A DNA stretch of 64,000 nucleotides from positions 119,883 to 183,882 of the forward strand of contig NZ_QWDE01000005.1 of assembly GCF_003432065.1 (NCBI RefSeq). Direction: 5' to 3'. Shown here piece by piece: positions 43,053 to 53,015 of this stretch. This DNA is from Mucilaginibacter terrenus. GTDB taxonomy: Bacteria > Bacteroidota > Bacteroidia > Sphingobacteriales > Sphingobacteriaceae. Both the position numbers and the translations under genes were made by a program. The notes beneath the pieces are model-generated. The model did not search any database, had not been told where the DNA came from, and saw only the letters and a list, made by a program, of their open reading frames with translations. The first letter of the stretch is position 1. Each line of letters begins with the position of its first letter.

Positions 43053-43679
43053 TTAGTTGAGTTTTTGCTCTTTAAGTTCGTTCAATATCTTTTTTGTTGT
43101 CTCAAAATCCGTGTGCTGGTAAGCACGAATGCCCAGGTTCTCTGCCATTTTTACAAACATTATCCTGTCATCAAAGTACACACACTGATTTGGTGATGCC
43201 TGCGCGATGCCCATAGCCAGCTGCCATATACCGGGGTCAGGTTTGCGCATTTTAACTTCACACGAGGAGATAAATGCATCAAAGCACTCGTGCAGTTTAA
43301 ACTTTTGCACACGATAATCATTCAGCTCCTTGCCCTCGTTGTTAATAGAGATAATGCGGAAACCACAATCTTTCTTCCACTCCTTTAACCAGGCCAGCAT
43401 ATCCGGAAGTTCTATCGACTGTGAGTACATGAATTCCTTAAAATCTTCCCGGACAAAATCTCGCGGCTGATTAAATATTACGGTATCCAGGTACTGGTCA
43501 AGCGTAATGCTTCCTATCTCGTAAACGTTGAAGATAAAGTTGTGCAAGGCGTTAACTTCCTCGTAGTCTAAACCAAATTTGTTCGCAGCTTCACGGCGTG
43601 ATTCGTGGCCCCAGCCGTTCGTAAGCAGTATGCCGCCGACGTCAAAAAAGAGGATCTTCAGGTCATTATACTTTGCCAT
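43053..43679 (-). CDS. HAD-superfamily phosphatase (YihX-like)
   Basis: 208 residues. Motif I is FFDVGGILL: nucleophile Asp is present, but the second Asp of DxD is Gly, as in YihX-type sugar phosphatases. Motif II is ISINNEG, and motif III/IV KMRKPDPGIW with VYFDDR. The helical cap lies after motif I. The position between tal and gnd suggests a sugar-phosphate substrate in or near the pathway (housecleaning phosphatase). This is inference. Confidence 0.85.
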   Translation of the reverse strand: MAKYNDLKILFFDVGGILLTNGWGHESRREAANKFGLDYEEVNALHNFIFNVYEIGSITLDQYLDTVIFNQPRDFVREDFKEFMYSQSIELPDMLAWLKEWKKDCGFRIISINNEGKELNDYRVQKFKLHECFDAFISSCEVKMRKPDPGIWQLAMGIAQASPNQCVYFDDRIMFVKMAENLGIRAYQHTDFETTKKILNELKEQKLN

Positions 43680-43689
43680 CGGGATCTGC

Positions 43690-44787
43690 TTACGCTTTGT
43701 TTTTTTGATCCTCTATTGCTTTGAGCAATTTCTCGAATGGCTTGTTAAATTTCTCAATACCCTCGTCTTCCAACTGCTGAGTTATCGCGTCAAGATCAAT
43801 CCCCAACTCTTTAAGCTTAGCAAGCGTTTCTGTTGCTTTATCCAGGCCTTGCTCTAATGTATTTGCAGCTACGCCATGATCACGGAAAGCATCTATTGTT
43901 TCCAATGGAACGGTGTCAACGGTATCCGGACCAATAAGAGCTTCTACGTATTTAGTGTCTTTAAAAGCGGGGTTCTTGCTGCCGGTACTTGCCCAAAGCA
44001 AACGCTGTGGTTTTGCACCCTGCTCCTCAAGTTTTTTCCAACGCTCGGTGCTAAATACGCGTTTGTAAATCTCATATGCCTTCTTTGCAGATGCAACGGC
44101 TACTTCACCAACCAGCTCTTTTTCACCTTTCTCTTCTAATAAAGGATCAACAACCACGTCTATCCGGCTTAAAAAGAAACTGGCTACGGATGATATATGC
44201 GCTATTTTATGACCGGCGGCTAAATGATCTTCCAGACCTGAAATGTACGCCTCTGTAACAGCTTCGTAACGCTCCAGCCCAAACAGCAGGGTAACGTTTA
44301 CGTTGATACCTTTTGCTATCGTTTCGCGTATTGCTTGCAACCCAGGCTTAGTACCAGGGATCTTGATCATCACGTTTTTACGATCAACTTTGTTCCAAAG
44401 CTCCTCTGCTTGTTTTATAGTACCTTCGGTATCAAGCGCGAGGAAAGGAGATACTTCCAAACTAACATAGCCATCTGCACCTACGACGCCTTCGTTGTAC
44501 ACGCTGTCGAAAATGTCGCAAGCCGCCTGTATGTCTTTTACAGCAAGTTCAAAAAACAACTTTTCAGTAGTTTCTGCATTTGCACCGAGTTCTTTTACAT
44601 CGGCATCGTAATCGCTGCTGCTGCTAATTGCCTTTTCAAAAATAGCCGGATTAGAGGTTACTCCTCTTACGCCATCCTCGTCAATTAATTTCTTCAGCTT
44701 GCCTGAGGAGATGATCTCGCGATCAATAAAATCAAGCCAGATGCTCTGACCGAAATCGTGTATTTGCTTAACATTGCTAGTTGCCAT
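43690..44787 (-). CDS. tal: Transaldolase
   Basis: 365 residues, the longer class also found in cyanobacteria and actinobacteria. Motifs are DGVRGVTSNPAIFEKAIS, Schiff-base region KNVMIKIPGTKPGLQAI with the catalytic Lys, and WASTGSKNP. It transfers a dihydroxyacetone unit between sedoheptulose 7-phosphate and glyceraldehyde 3-phosphate. 122 bases separate it from rpiA, the largest gap within the block, without an obvious hairpin. Confidence 0.96.
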   Translation of the reverse strand: MATSNVKQIHDFGQSIWLDFIDREIISSGKLKKLIDEDGVRGVTSNPAIFEKAISSSSDYDADVKELGANAETTEKLFFELAVKDIQAACDIFDSVYNEGVVGADGYVSLEVSPFLALDTEGTIKQAEELWNKVDRKNVMIKIPGTKPGLQAIRETIAKGINVNVTLLFGLERYEAVTEAYISGLEDHLAAGHKIAHISSVASFFLSRIDVVVDPLLEEKGEKELVGEVAVASAKKAYEIYKRVFSTERWKKLEEQGAKPQRLLWASTGSKNPAFKDTKYVEALIGPDTVDTVPLETIDAFRDHGVAANTLEQGLDKATETLAKLKELGIDLDAITQQLEDEGIEKFNKPFEKLLKAIEDQKNKA

Positions 44788-44909
44788 ATCAGGTATGTTT
44801 AATTTGTTGTTGTTCTAATAGTAAATTGTCTACAGCGGCAAAGTTGGGGCCAATGCAACCGTAGCGTATAATCTCAATATCATTCTTTAGCTACCGGAGT
44901 GTAATTGTA

Positions 44910-45608
44910 CTACTCATTAGCAGCTACCAGTATGTTCAGGTCGTAACCAATGAACAAGCCACTTTCTATGACGCCGGTTATCGATTTAATGTCGCGCTCT
45001 AAACTATCTGACACATTATCGAAATAGCAATCGAGCACCATATTGTTGTTCTCGGTGATCACAGGACCATCCTTCCCTTTAGCAGGGCGGATAGATGCGT
45101 CATTAGCGCCAATCTTTCTCAACTCCGCGCTAACATGCAACAGCGCCTGGGGGAAAACCTCTACGGGTACCGGAAAGTTGGTGTTTATTTTTTGCACCAT
45201 CTTACTCTCGTCCACAATAATGTAGTTCACCGCGCTGCTGCTTATCAGTAGTTTTTCTTTGAACATTGCTCCGCCACGGCCTTTAATTAGCCAGTTGTTG
45301 GGGTCTACTTCATCAGCGCCGTCAAACAGCCAGCCGGGCGTATGCTCGAATGTACTGGTAAGCGGAATGCCCAACTTTGCACAGAACATAGATATCTCCA
45401 AAGATGTCGGTATAGCCAGTATGTTCAGCTTTTCGGTTCTTATCCTTTCGGCAATTGCCAAGAGGGCCAGGTAAACCGTTGAACCGGAGCCCACACCCAG
45501 TACGTCGCCATCTTTTACCATGGCAGCTATCTGGGAGGCAACCTTTTGCTTGCCCGTAACATTGGTGATTGTACCAGACCATTGAAGGTCTTTTATCAGA
45601 TCGCTCAT
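44910..45608 (-). CDS. rpiA: Ribose-5-phosphate isomerase A
   Basis: 232 residues. RpiA motifs: LGVGSGSTVYLALLAI, catalytic DGADEVDPN, and KGRGGAMFKEKLL. It interconverts ribulose 5-phosphate and ribose 5-phosphate. It lies between tkt and tal, in the same order as the non-oxidative steps. The 5' side is a hairpin element (45613-45675). Confidence 0.96.
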   Translation of the reverse strand: MSDLIKDLQWSGTITNVTGKQKVASQIAAMVKDGDVLGVGSGSTVYLALLAIAERIRTEKLNILAIPTSLEISMFCAKLGIPLTSTFEHTPGWLFDGADEVDPNNWLIKGRGGAMFKEKLLISSSAVNYIIVDESKMVQKINTNFPVPVEVFPQALLHVSAELRKIGANDASIRPAKGKDGPVITENNNMVLDCYFDNVSDSLERDIKSITGVIESGLFIGYDLNILVAANE

Positions 45609-45612
45609 GTTA

Positions 45613-45675
45613 TAGTGAGTGGTGAGTAGTTAATAGTGAGTAGTTGTCGCAGTTTAACCGCTCACCCACTCACTA
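45613..45675. repeat. Intergenic hairpin of GTGAGTGG type inside the pentose-phosphate block
   Basis: TAGTGAGTGGTGAG (45613-45626) pairs with CTCACCCACTCACTA (45661-45675), with one bulged base. The left arm is followed by further AGTGAGTAGTT copies and the right by AACTGACTATT copies up to the tkt stop, so the arms are built from tandem word repeats. Same architecture as 41532 with different words. Confidence 0.65.
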
Positions 45676-45690
45676 TTTACAACTGACTAT

Positions 45691-47697
45691 TTACAATATT
45701 GCTTTTGCTTTAGCCACTACGTTTTCTACTGTAAAGCCGAAGTGTTTATACAGATCTTCAGCAGGTGCAGATTCGCCAAAGGTGGTCATACCCAGCATGT
45801 CGCCTTCGTCTGTAGTGTATTTGTGCCAGCCCATTGGCGAAGCCATTTCTACTGCTAAGCGTTTGCGGCTTGCCTTAGGTAGTATCGATTCTTTATACTC
45901 CGCACTTTGTTTCTCGAATAATTCCCAAGATGGCATGCTTACCACACGCGTAGAGATGCCTTCAGCTTCCAATTTTTCCTGTGCTTGTAGTATCAATGCT
46001 ACTTCAGAGCCTGTTGCCATTAGTATCAGATCGGGGTTGCCACTTTCTTTCGAAAGCACATACGCGCCTTTTTCAAGATCAGCAGCTTTACCGTATTTAT
46101 CCTGATCAAGTATAGGTAAGCCCTGACGAGTAAAGATCAGCACTGTTGGCCCGCCTTTTTTCTCAATAGCCACTTTCCAGGCGTAAGCAGTTTCGTTAGC
46201 ATCAGCCGGACGAATAACAGTTACGTTTGGAATAGCGCGAAGAGAAGCCAGATGTTCAATTGGCTGGTGTGTCGTTCCGTCTTCGCCTAAACCTATACTA
46301 TCATGCGTGTAAACGAATATTGGGTTAATTTTCATGATGGCTGCCAAACGGATCGGCGGGCGCATATAATCAGCAAATTGCAGGAAGGTTGCGCCAAATG
46401 GCAGCAGGCCTTTTGTTAAAGCCATACCATTAAGTGCCGAACCCATTGCATGCTCACGGATACCGAAGTGGAAGTTGCGGCCACCACGGTTCTCTGAAGT
46501 AAATGAATCAAAGTCCTTTAGGTTGGTCTCTGTTGATGGCGCAAGGTCAGCCGCGCCGCCAATTAGATTTGGCAAACCCGCCGCAATTGCATTTAACACT
46601 TTGCCAGAAGCCTGGCGTGTAGCCATCTTCGGATCAGAGCCTTTAAAAACAGGCAGTTTGTCGGCCCAGCCAGAAGGTAGTTCGCCTTTAAACGCAGCTT
46701 CATACTCAGCTGCAAGTTCAGGGAATTTTTCTTTGTACTTAGCGAACAACTCGTTCCACTTATCCTCTTTTTTGCCGCCGCGTGCGCCTTTTTCTGCGTA
46801 GTATTTGGCAACCTCTTCTGGTATTTCAAAAGATTTTTCAGGATCAAAGCCAAAGAATTCTTTAACCAACTTGATCTCGTCTGCACCAAGCGGTGAACCG
46901 TGAGAACCTGCAGTCCCTGATTTGTTAGGACTACCGTATGCAATAAGTGAACGAACGCGTATCAACGATGGTTTCTGGGTTTCGGATCTTGCGTTTATTA
47001 AAGCAAGCTCCAAAGCATGGGTATCGTTAACATCCGGAAGGTCCTGCACATGCCAGCCATATGCACGGAAACGTGCACTTACATCCTCGTTAAACGCGAT
47101 GTTGGTGCTGCCTTCTATCGAGATGTGGTTATCATCGTATATATAAATAAGATTGCCTAACTCAAGATGACCTGCTAATGAGGCGGCCTCAGATGTAACT
47201 CCTTCCATCATATCGCCATCACTTACGATAGCATAGATGTAATAGTCGAAAAGAGAGAAGCCCGGCTTGTTGTAACGGGCAGCTAAATGCTTTTGAGCAA
47301 TAGCGAAACCTACACCATTGGCAAAGCCCTGGCCTAAGGGACCGGTTGTTACATCAACACCCGGTGCCAACCCATACTCGGGGTGGCCGGCGGTTTTGCT
47401 GTTCATCTGGCGAAAAGCCTTCAGATCATCTAAAGATAGATCGTAACCGGTTAAGTGTAAGAAGTTATATTGCAGGATACAAGCATGACCCGCCGACAAA
47501 ATAAACCTGTCGCGGTTTGCCCAATCTGGGTTTTTAGGATTATAGTTTAAAAATTTAGTCCAAAGCACATGGCCCAGCGGCGCAAGTGCCATTGCAGTAC
47601 CCGGGTGGCCTGAGTTTGCTTTCTGTACAGCATCTGCAGACAGTACCCTTACGGTGTCAATTGCTAACTTTTCCAGTTCTTCGTTCGGTTTTTCCAT
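45691..47697 (-). CDS. tkt: Transketolase
   Basis: 668 residues, full-length. Thiamine diphosphate motif is DGDMMEGVTSEAASLAGHLELGN...DDNHISIEG. Other signatures are SGHPGTAMALAPLGHVLW (N-terminus) and RPADANET plus TRQGLP. It transfers two-carbon ketol units in the non-oxidative branch. It follows the glucokinase-like gene by 25 bases. Confidence 0.97.
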   Translation of the reverse strand: MEKPNEELEKLAIDTVRVLSADAVQKANSGHPGTAMALAPLGHVLWTKFLNYNPKNPDWANRDRFILSAGHACILQYNFLHLTGYDLSLDDLKAFRQMNSKTAGHPEYGLAPGVDVTTGPLGQGFANGVGFAIAQKHLAARYNKPGFSLFDYYIYAIVSDGDMMEGVTSEAASLAGHLELGNLIYIYDDNHISIEGSTNIAFNEDVSARFRAYGWHVQDLPDVNDTHALELALINARSETQKPSLIRVRSLIAYGSPNKSGTAGSHGSPLGADEIKLVKEFFGFDPEKSFEIPEEVAKYYAEKGARGGKKEDKWNELFAKYKEKFPELAAEYEAAFKGELPSGWADKLPVFKGSDPKMATRQASGKVLNAIAAGLPNLIGGAADLAPSTETNLKDFDSFTSENRGGRNFHFGIREHAMGSALNGMALTKGLLPFGATFLQFADYMRPPIRLAAIMKINPIFVYTHDSIGLGEDGTTHQPIEHLASLRAIPNVTVIRPADANETAYAWKVAIEKKGGPTVLIFTRQGLPILDQDKYGKAADLEKGAYVLSKESGNPDLILMATGSEVALILQAQEKLEAEGISTRVVSMPSWELFEKQSAEYKESILPKASRKRLAVEMASPMGWHKYTTDEGDMLGMTTFGESAPAEDLYKHFGFTVENVVAKAKAIL

Positions 47698-47722
47698 TAT
47701 TGTGAGTTGATTGGAGTTTTAA

Positions 47723-48478
47723 TTATTTAGTAGGAGTAGCCATAGCCGTGTGTGTAACCGGGTGTTTATCCTCCTGCCATAATCTTGCCCCGCCTTTAAT
47801 GCCGTCGGCATTGGTTACTATTTTCATGTTCTTGTCCAGCTTAAAATTAAGCTTGTCGGAGTTTCCGCCACCTATGTATAAGTAGTCGTAGTTGAATACG
47901 GTTTTTAAAACTTTAAAAACTTTTTTAATTCGTGTGTTCCATTTCTTTACACCTTCCTTGTCTAATGCCTTATCGCCAATGTACTCATCATAGTCGCGGC
48001 CTTTAGATATGGGGTGATGCGCTACTTCAAGGTGTGGCAGCAAGTGCCCGTCCATCAGCAATGCGGTACCGAAGCCGGTACCAAGTGTTATCACCATCTC
48101 CAGCCCTTTGCCTTCTACTACGCCAAGCCCCTGCATATCTGCATCATTTACCACTTGTGCATCTTTACCGAGGGCGGTAACCAGCAACTGGCGAAAGTCA
48201 ACGTCCTTCCAGTATTCGTTGCCCAGGTTAGGAGCCGTTTTCACCACACCATTGCGTACATAGCCAGGGAAGCCGACTGATATACGATCATACTCCGGAA
48301 AGTCTTTAACTAATGTCTTGATGGATTTAATAACATTATCAGGATTGGCCGGGTTTGGGGTTACAACTTTCTTGTAATCCATCTTCAGCGCGCCTTTGTT
48401 ATCTAGGATTGTGCCCTTAATGCTTGAGCCACCTATATCTATAGAGAGTATTCTTAACTGGGCAGTGGTGTTTTTCAT
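47723..48478 (-). CDS. ROK-family kinase, polyphosphate-glucokinase-like
   Basis: 251 residues. The phosphate motif LSIDIGGSSIKGTILD, the catalytic region VVNDADMQGLG and LGTGFGTALLMDG fit the ROK/PPGK group of actinobacterial strictly or partly polyphosphate-dependent glucokinases. A canonical ROK zinc-cysteine motif is absent. It would make glucose 6-phosphate for zwf. It is the first gene of the block and has a -7 box at 48581-48588. The phosphate donor (ATP or polyphosphate) cannot be decided from sequence. Confidence 0.85.
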   Translation of the reverse strand: MKNTTAQLRILSIDIGGSSIKGTILDNKGALKMDYKKVVTPNPANPDNVIKSIKTLVKDFPEYDRISVGFPGYVRNGVVKTAPNLGNEYWKDVDFRQLLVTALGKDAQVVNDADMQGLGVVEGKGLEMVITLGTGFGTALLMDGHLLPHLEVAHHPISKGRDYDEYIGDKALDKEGVKKWNTRIKKVFKVLKTVFNYDYLYIGGGNSDKLNFKLDKNMKIVTNADGIKGGARLWQEDKHPVTHTAMATPTK

Positions 48479-48781
48479 TTGAACCAGTGGTGTAATGGTG
48501 ATGTTGTGCGTGTAAATATCACATTTTAAATAATAATTAGGTATTATTTAGCTATAATATTGAACATCAAATAAAAAAATCAAACGTAACCTGGGCATAA
48601 CGCCGGTGTTATATTTGTGTGTGCTCCAAATGTAACAGCACCACCTTTAAAAAAGTTAGCTATGCCAGCTTTTATGACATTGTTTAAACACCCAACGGCT
48701 AAAAAGACAAAAGCAGGATGCTATTAACAACATTCACTTAAAACAGAACTATACCAGCCACACTGTACAATAACGCTTATC
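48479..48781. other. Promoter region of the pentose-phosphate block, no gene
   Basis: 303 bases between ppgK-like and the carboxylesterase. It is AT-rich with a minus-strand -7 box at 48581-48588. A plus-strand TATATTTG at 48610-48617 has no gene behind it. No ORF or terminator for the esterase was evident. Confidence 0.4.
48581..48588 (-). promoter_or_regulatory. -7 box of the pentose-phosphate block
   Basis: TACGTTTG on the minus strand matches TAnnTTTG, about 100 bases upstream of the first start codon, leaving a leader near 95 nucleotides. Confidence 0.5.
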
Positions 48782-50314
48782 CTATTTTCCTCCCGATTGC
48801 TTTACCATAAACTCCAGTGCAGCTTTATCAAAAAGCGCTGTTGGCACTTGTTTTTCGCCAAGCTGCATCATTTTGCTGTTAGTAGTTTTATACATCGGCC
48901 ATATGGGTAGCCCCGGACCGTTAGGGTCTCCCTTAGTTGCAAAGTTTACCCAATAGCTTGACATCACATCCGCCAGCTTTTGATCTCCCGGTTCAAAAGG
49001 CCGGTTCAGGAACTTTAGGTTATTAAAGGCATAAGCAACTTCTGCCGTGTGGAACGCGCCGTACTTTTTGAAGGCCTCGTTAGCGGGTACCCGGCGCACA
49101 AAACGGTAAAGGTAAACAGGCCTGCCTTTACTTGCCTGTACATTGGCCCAGGTAAAGTTTTGAATACCAAAGGTAATATCGCGCGATATATTAATCTGCG
49201 AGCGCTCCGCTTCCGCGTCGGTATTAGCAGGGTACAACTTTAAAAACTCTGCCGCTTTTTGTTTATACTGTTTTTGTACATCTGCCTTGTAATCGGCAGC
49301 GTTCTTAAGCTTACCTATAAACGCATCGTCCATGTTCCAGCCGGTAAGCAGGTCTGCTTTGTTCTCTTTACCGGAGGCAAAGATAGTAGCTACATCCTGC
49401 GGCAGTATATAACCATCTACAATGGGCCGTGCATTGTGCTGTTTTAGAAGATCCTCAGCAGATAGCTTCCTTAGATCCGCCAATGAGTTGGCACCTAACT
49501 TCTTTGCAGTTTCTACCCCGCCCCTTTCGGCTTGGGCAAGCGTAGTGGCACCCAGCGGACCATTAATAAAACCAGCTCCGCTTTCGGCAATGGCGCGTTT
49601 AAACAAACCTTTTGCCTGCGGCGATGCTACCAGGTAATTTACGGCAAATGATCCTGCAGATTGCCCGGCTATGGTCACATTGTCCGGGTCACCACCAAAG
49701 GCGGCTATGTTAGTTTTTACCCATTGCAGCGCTGCGATAAGGTCCATCAATCCATAGTTACCCGAAGCATGATTAGGCGACTCTTTTGTTAGTTCAGGGT
49801 GTGCAAAAAAACCAAAAATGCCCACACGGTAAGGAATGCTCACTAATAACACCCCTTTTCGGGCAAGTGCTTCACCGTCGTAGATAGGTACGTTAGTTCC
49901 ACCACTTACAAATCCTCCGCCGTACACCCATACAATTACCGGCCGCTTCTCACTTACGGCTTTAGCGCCCGTCCAAACGTTCAGGTACAAACAATCTTCG
50001 CTCAGGGGTTCATCTTTAATCAAAAACTCGCGCGTATAAACGCCGAACTCGTTTGGCTTACCTTGCATGGGGCTTTGTGCAAAGTTTGTACAGGCCCTTA
50101 CATCTGTCCATGGTGTTACAGGCTGCGGCGCCTTCCAGCGCAGCTCTCCCACAGGTGGCGCGGCAAAAGGTATTCCCTTAAAGGACATCACAGCACCATC
50201 GGCACTGGCAGCGCCGGATACTGGCCCGGAACTGGTTTTCACAACTTTGAATGCATCCTGCGCTACAGCAAAGGCGCATAACAGCAATAACGGAAGGATG
50301 AGCAAGCGTTTCAT
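48782..50314 (-). CDS. Secreted type B carboxylesterase
   Basis: 510 residues with signal peptide MKRLLILPLLLLCAFAVA. The nucleophile elbow is GQSAGS (TIAGQSAGSFAVNYL), the oxyanion-hole motif YGGGFVSGG, and the EDCLYLNVW signature of type B esterases. It hydrolyses carboxylic esters in the periplasm or outside. It starts 25 bases after the GH3 gene, so the two are likely co-transcribed for breakdown of an acylated glycoside. Confidence 0.93.
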   Translation of the reverse strand: MKRLLILPLLLLCAFAVAQDAFKVVKTSSGPVSGAASADGAVMSFKGIPFAAPPVGELRWKAPQPVTPWTDVRACTNFAQSPMQGKPNEFGVYTREFLIKDEPLSEDCLYLNVWTGAKAVSEKRPVIVWVYGGGFVSGGTNVPIYDGEALARKGVLLVSIPYRVGIFGFFAHPELTKESPNHASGNYGLMDLIAALQWVKTNIAAFGGDPDNVTIAGQSAGSFAVNYLVASPQAKGLFKRAIAESGAGFINGPLGATTLAQAERGGVETAKKLGANSLADLRKLSAEDLLKQHNARPIVDGYILPQDVATIFASGKENKADLLTGWNMDDAFIGKLKNAADYKADVQKQYKQKAAEFLKLYPANTDAEAERSQINISRDITFGIQNFTWANVQASKGRPVYLYRFVRRVPANEAFKKYGAFHTAEVAYAFNNLKFLNRPFEPGDQKLADVMSSYWVNFATKGDPNGPGLPIWPMYKTTNSKMMQLGEKQVPTALFDKAALEFMVKQSGGK

Positions 50315-50339
50315 AAGCGGCTAATTGGTTGTTGCTAAT

Positions 50340-52670
50340 TTATGGTTTTGCCACGGCTTTTACATACTTAGCTGTACGGGCATCATTAATAACACCTTTC
50401 CAGTTTAAGCCGTAGCCAAAATCATAAGCATGCCCTTCACCGTCTTTAAATACCTTCATGTCATGAGGCACATCTTCAAACTGTGCTTCAACGGTAGCCA
50501 TATCCACAGGCATTTGCATTGGCAGCAATGCCGATGGTTCCGCCTTCCCGGTAATTATATCCAGGCTGGCTTGTCCCTGTACACCAAAATCTCCAATAAT
50601 AGCACTCGCCTGTTTTTCAAACTCACTAAATACCATCGGGTTGTTTAAATTAACCGATACGATAACCGGCTTACCCTTCATTTCCGCGTATGTATCTGTT
50701 ACCATGGCGAGGTCGGTAACATTGGTAGATGTTTCTGCTTTACCTTTATAGCTCCTGTTGGTAAAAGACTCCAGCGGATCTCCGCCTGCTATACTGGTTG
50801 CACGCGCTGTTGCCGCCACGTACTTACCGTATTGTAGTGATATCGGCAGATACCCATTGCCTCCGTTTTTAGCGTCATCGGCATCATAGCCGCCGCGGCC
50901 AATTGGGCTAGAAATAAATACCAGGGCGTAATCCGCCTCGTCCGGGTTGTCAGTGACCTTAAAGTACTTTTTAACCGTTTCTATATTTACCGGGTACTCT
51001 AATGATTCCGGCGTTTTCATGCCAAGGAAGTTCACGCCTGCAGGTGTAAATTTCTTTGGCACATAAACCGTTTTGCCGGTTTGCAGCGGCAGTACGTTGT
51101 TCTTGTTTTTTAGCATTACGATAGACTTCAGTTGGGCATCGTATCCTGCTGCCATAAACTCCGGATTGCCTACGACTCTTTTTGATTGCTCTGCATCCAG
51201 GTAGGGGTTCTCAAACAGGCCGGTCTGGAATATATTGCGCAGTAAACGCGTAGCCGATAGTTCGAAACGAGCACGCATAAATTTTTCGCCATGTTCTTTT
51301 ACACCTATCTGGTAGGCTTCTATCACAGGCTTCATATCGTTATTACCGCCAAACTGGTCTACCCCCGCCATCAATATTTTATAGTGACGCTGGGCAATTG
51401 TCGCTTTTTCCATCCCCCACGATTTACCGGACAAAAAGCTGTTGATAACCGTTTCATCACCGGTAACCAGCCAATCGGTACACACCACGCCATCGTAGTG
51501 GTATTTATTGCGCAACAGGTCGGTAATAATGTATTTATTGTAGTTGTTAGCTACATTCTCGTGGTTCTTGGTGTCCTGCTTCCAGCTAATAGTGTAATAA
51601 GGCATTACGGCGGCGGCCATTTTGGTTTTGCCGTTCAGCTTGAAAGCGCCTTCGGTAAATGGCACCATGTGCTGGGCAAAGTTATTGCCCGGGTAAACAG
51701 CATACTTACCAAAACCGTAGTGGGCATCACGCCCGCCCTCGCCGGCGCCACCGCCGGGCCAGTGTTTTACCATAGCATTTACACTTACGTAACCCCAGCC
51801 TTTGGCAATTTCGTCTTTACCCGTAGAGGTTTGGAAGCCATCTACGTAAGCTCTGGCCATATCGGCAGCCAGGTAAGGGTCCTCGCCGAAGGTTCCACTA
51901 AAGCGGTTCCAGCGCGGGTCTGTAGCTATATCAATTTGCGGCGACAAAGCAGTAGCAATGCCTAACGCGCGGTACTCCTGCCCTGCAATGCTGCCGAACT
52001 TTTGCGTTACAGATGGGTCGAACGTAGCAGCCATCCCCAACGATCCCGGCCACATAGAAATAGAACCACCTGCACCCGCGTTAAACTCGGCGGTAGCACG
52101 TGTGCCATGCCGCGGGTCGCTGCTGTTGTTGGCTGGTATCCCCAGGCCAATGCCCTCTACCAGGGCCTGCGCATTATTGTTCCATTTGGCGGCAACTTCC
52201 GCGCTTTGTACCGATGTGATCAATACATGCCGTACGTTGTCTTCTGTCAAGAATTTCTTTTGCTGATCGCTAAGATCCCAGGCATTTGCACCGCTTTCGG
52301 CAAATACTTTACCATTATAGCTGCCAGCAAAAGGGCCTGCCGGTGCCGCCGGTATAGGCTGATGCCGGCTGTATAACATCAGCCCTGCAATCTGCTCAAC
52401 GCTCATTTTCGCAGCCAGGTCTCTAGCGCGCTCATCAACCGGCAGCCGCCAGTCTTCATACTTGTCCAGCTTACCGTTTTTGTTCAGGTCCTTAAAAGCT
52501 AGCCCGTCCACTATAAGCAATTTTACGCCTGACGTAGTGGAATAACCCAACTTTTGGCCGGCTTTGTTGGTCACAAAAACAATGTCACCTACCTTGTTTT
52601 CGGTGTACTTGGTTTGGGCTGCCGCAGCCAATGGCAGCATCATGCTAAGCAGCAGGTATCTTCTTTTCAT
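50340..52670 (-). CDS. Glycoside hydrolase family 3 beta-glycosidase
   Basis: 776 residues with a signal peptide (MKRRYLLLSMMLPLAAAA). The catalytic nucleophile is Asp in VVCTDWLVTGDE, with the substrate pocket APGG-like HWPGGGAGEGGRDAHYG. The C-terminal lobe and a Fn3-like end (FEDVPHDMKVFKDGEGHAYDFGYGLNWK) complete the family layout. Likely beta-glucosidase or related; specificity unproven. First gene of a two-gene operon with the carboxylesterase. Confidence 0.93.
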   Translation of the reverse strand: MKRRYLLLSMMLPLAAAAQTKYTENKVGDIVFVTNKAGQKLGYSTTSGVKLLIVDGLAFKDLNKNGKLDKYEDWRLPVDERARDLAAKMSVEQIAGLMLYSRHQPIPAAPAGPFAGSYNGKVFAESGANAWDLSDQQKKFLTEDNVRHVLITSVQSAEVAAKWNNNAQALVEGIGLGIPANNSSDPRHGTRATAEFNAGAGGSISMWPGSLGMAATFDPSVTQKFGSIAGQEYRALGIATALSPQIDIATDPRWNRFSGTFGEDPYLAADMARAYVDGFQTSTGKDEIAKGWGYVSVNAMVKHWPGGGAGEGGRDAHYGFGKYAVYPGNNFAQHMVPFTEGAFKLNGKTKMAAAVMPYYTISWKQDTKNHENVANNYNKYIITDLLRNKYHYDGVVCTDWLVTGDETVINSFLSGKSWGMEKATIAQRHYKILMAGVDQFGGNNDMKPVIEAYQIGVKEHGEKFMRARFELSATRLLRNIFQTGLFENPYLDAEQSKRVVGNPEFMAAGYDAQLKSIVMLKNKNNVLPLQTGKTVYVPKKFTPAGVNFLGMKTPESLEYPVNIETVKKYFKVTDNPDEADYALVFISSPIGRGGYDADDAKNGGNGYLPISLQYGKYVAATARATSIAGGDPLESFTNRSYKGKAETSTNVTDLAMVTDTYAEMKGKPVIVSVNLNNPMVFSEFEKQASAIIGDFGVQGQASLDIITGKAEPSALLPMQMPVDMATVEAQFEDVPHDMKVFKDGEGHAYDFGYGLNWKGVINDARTAKYVKAVAKP

Positions 52671-53015
52671 TTATATGGTTGTTGTAAGATGATTTTATCT
52701 TCAGTTGCTCAATACACAAACAGGCACAAATTAGCACAGGAAGAACCCGGCTGTACATGCACGCTATAAGGGTAATACTAAGCTTAAAAATTATAACTGG
52801 TTGAAAGACAATCTTTGTGTCGATACTACACAATGGTAAAAATTATATTTTACAATAACAAATTAAAATAATGCGCGAACGTGACATCCTAAATGCCTTA
52901 TAAACTAAGACTCGATTTCCAGTGCACAAAACTATTTACTATAATAGTGCGTTCCTACTTTCCAGTCACCCTACATTGAAAGGCGCAGTTGGCTGGCGTG
53001 AATTAATAGAATACG
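52671..53015. other. Divergent promoter region between GH3 and heme oxygenase
   Basis: About 345 AT-rich bases. A TAGTTTTG box on the minus strand at 52927-52934 is the only exact -7 match noted, far from the GH3 start. No ORF, RNA or strong hairpin seen. Confidence 0.35.

Noticed and set aside
48610..48617. Plus-strand TATATTTG as a promoter
   Set aside because: It is an exact -7 match, but no plus-strand gene, hairpin or terminator follows before the antisense esterase gene.
51291..51965. 224-codon plus-strand ORF inside the GH3 gene
   Set aside because: It lies opposite conserved GH3 sequence and has no recognisable domain.
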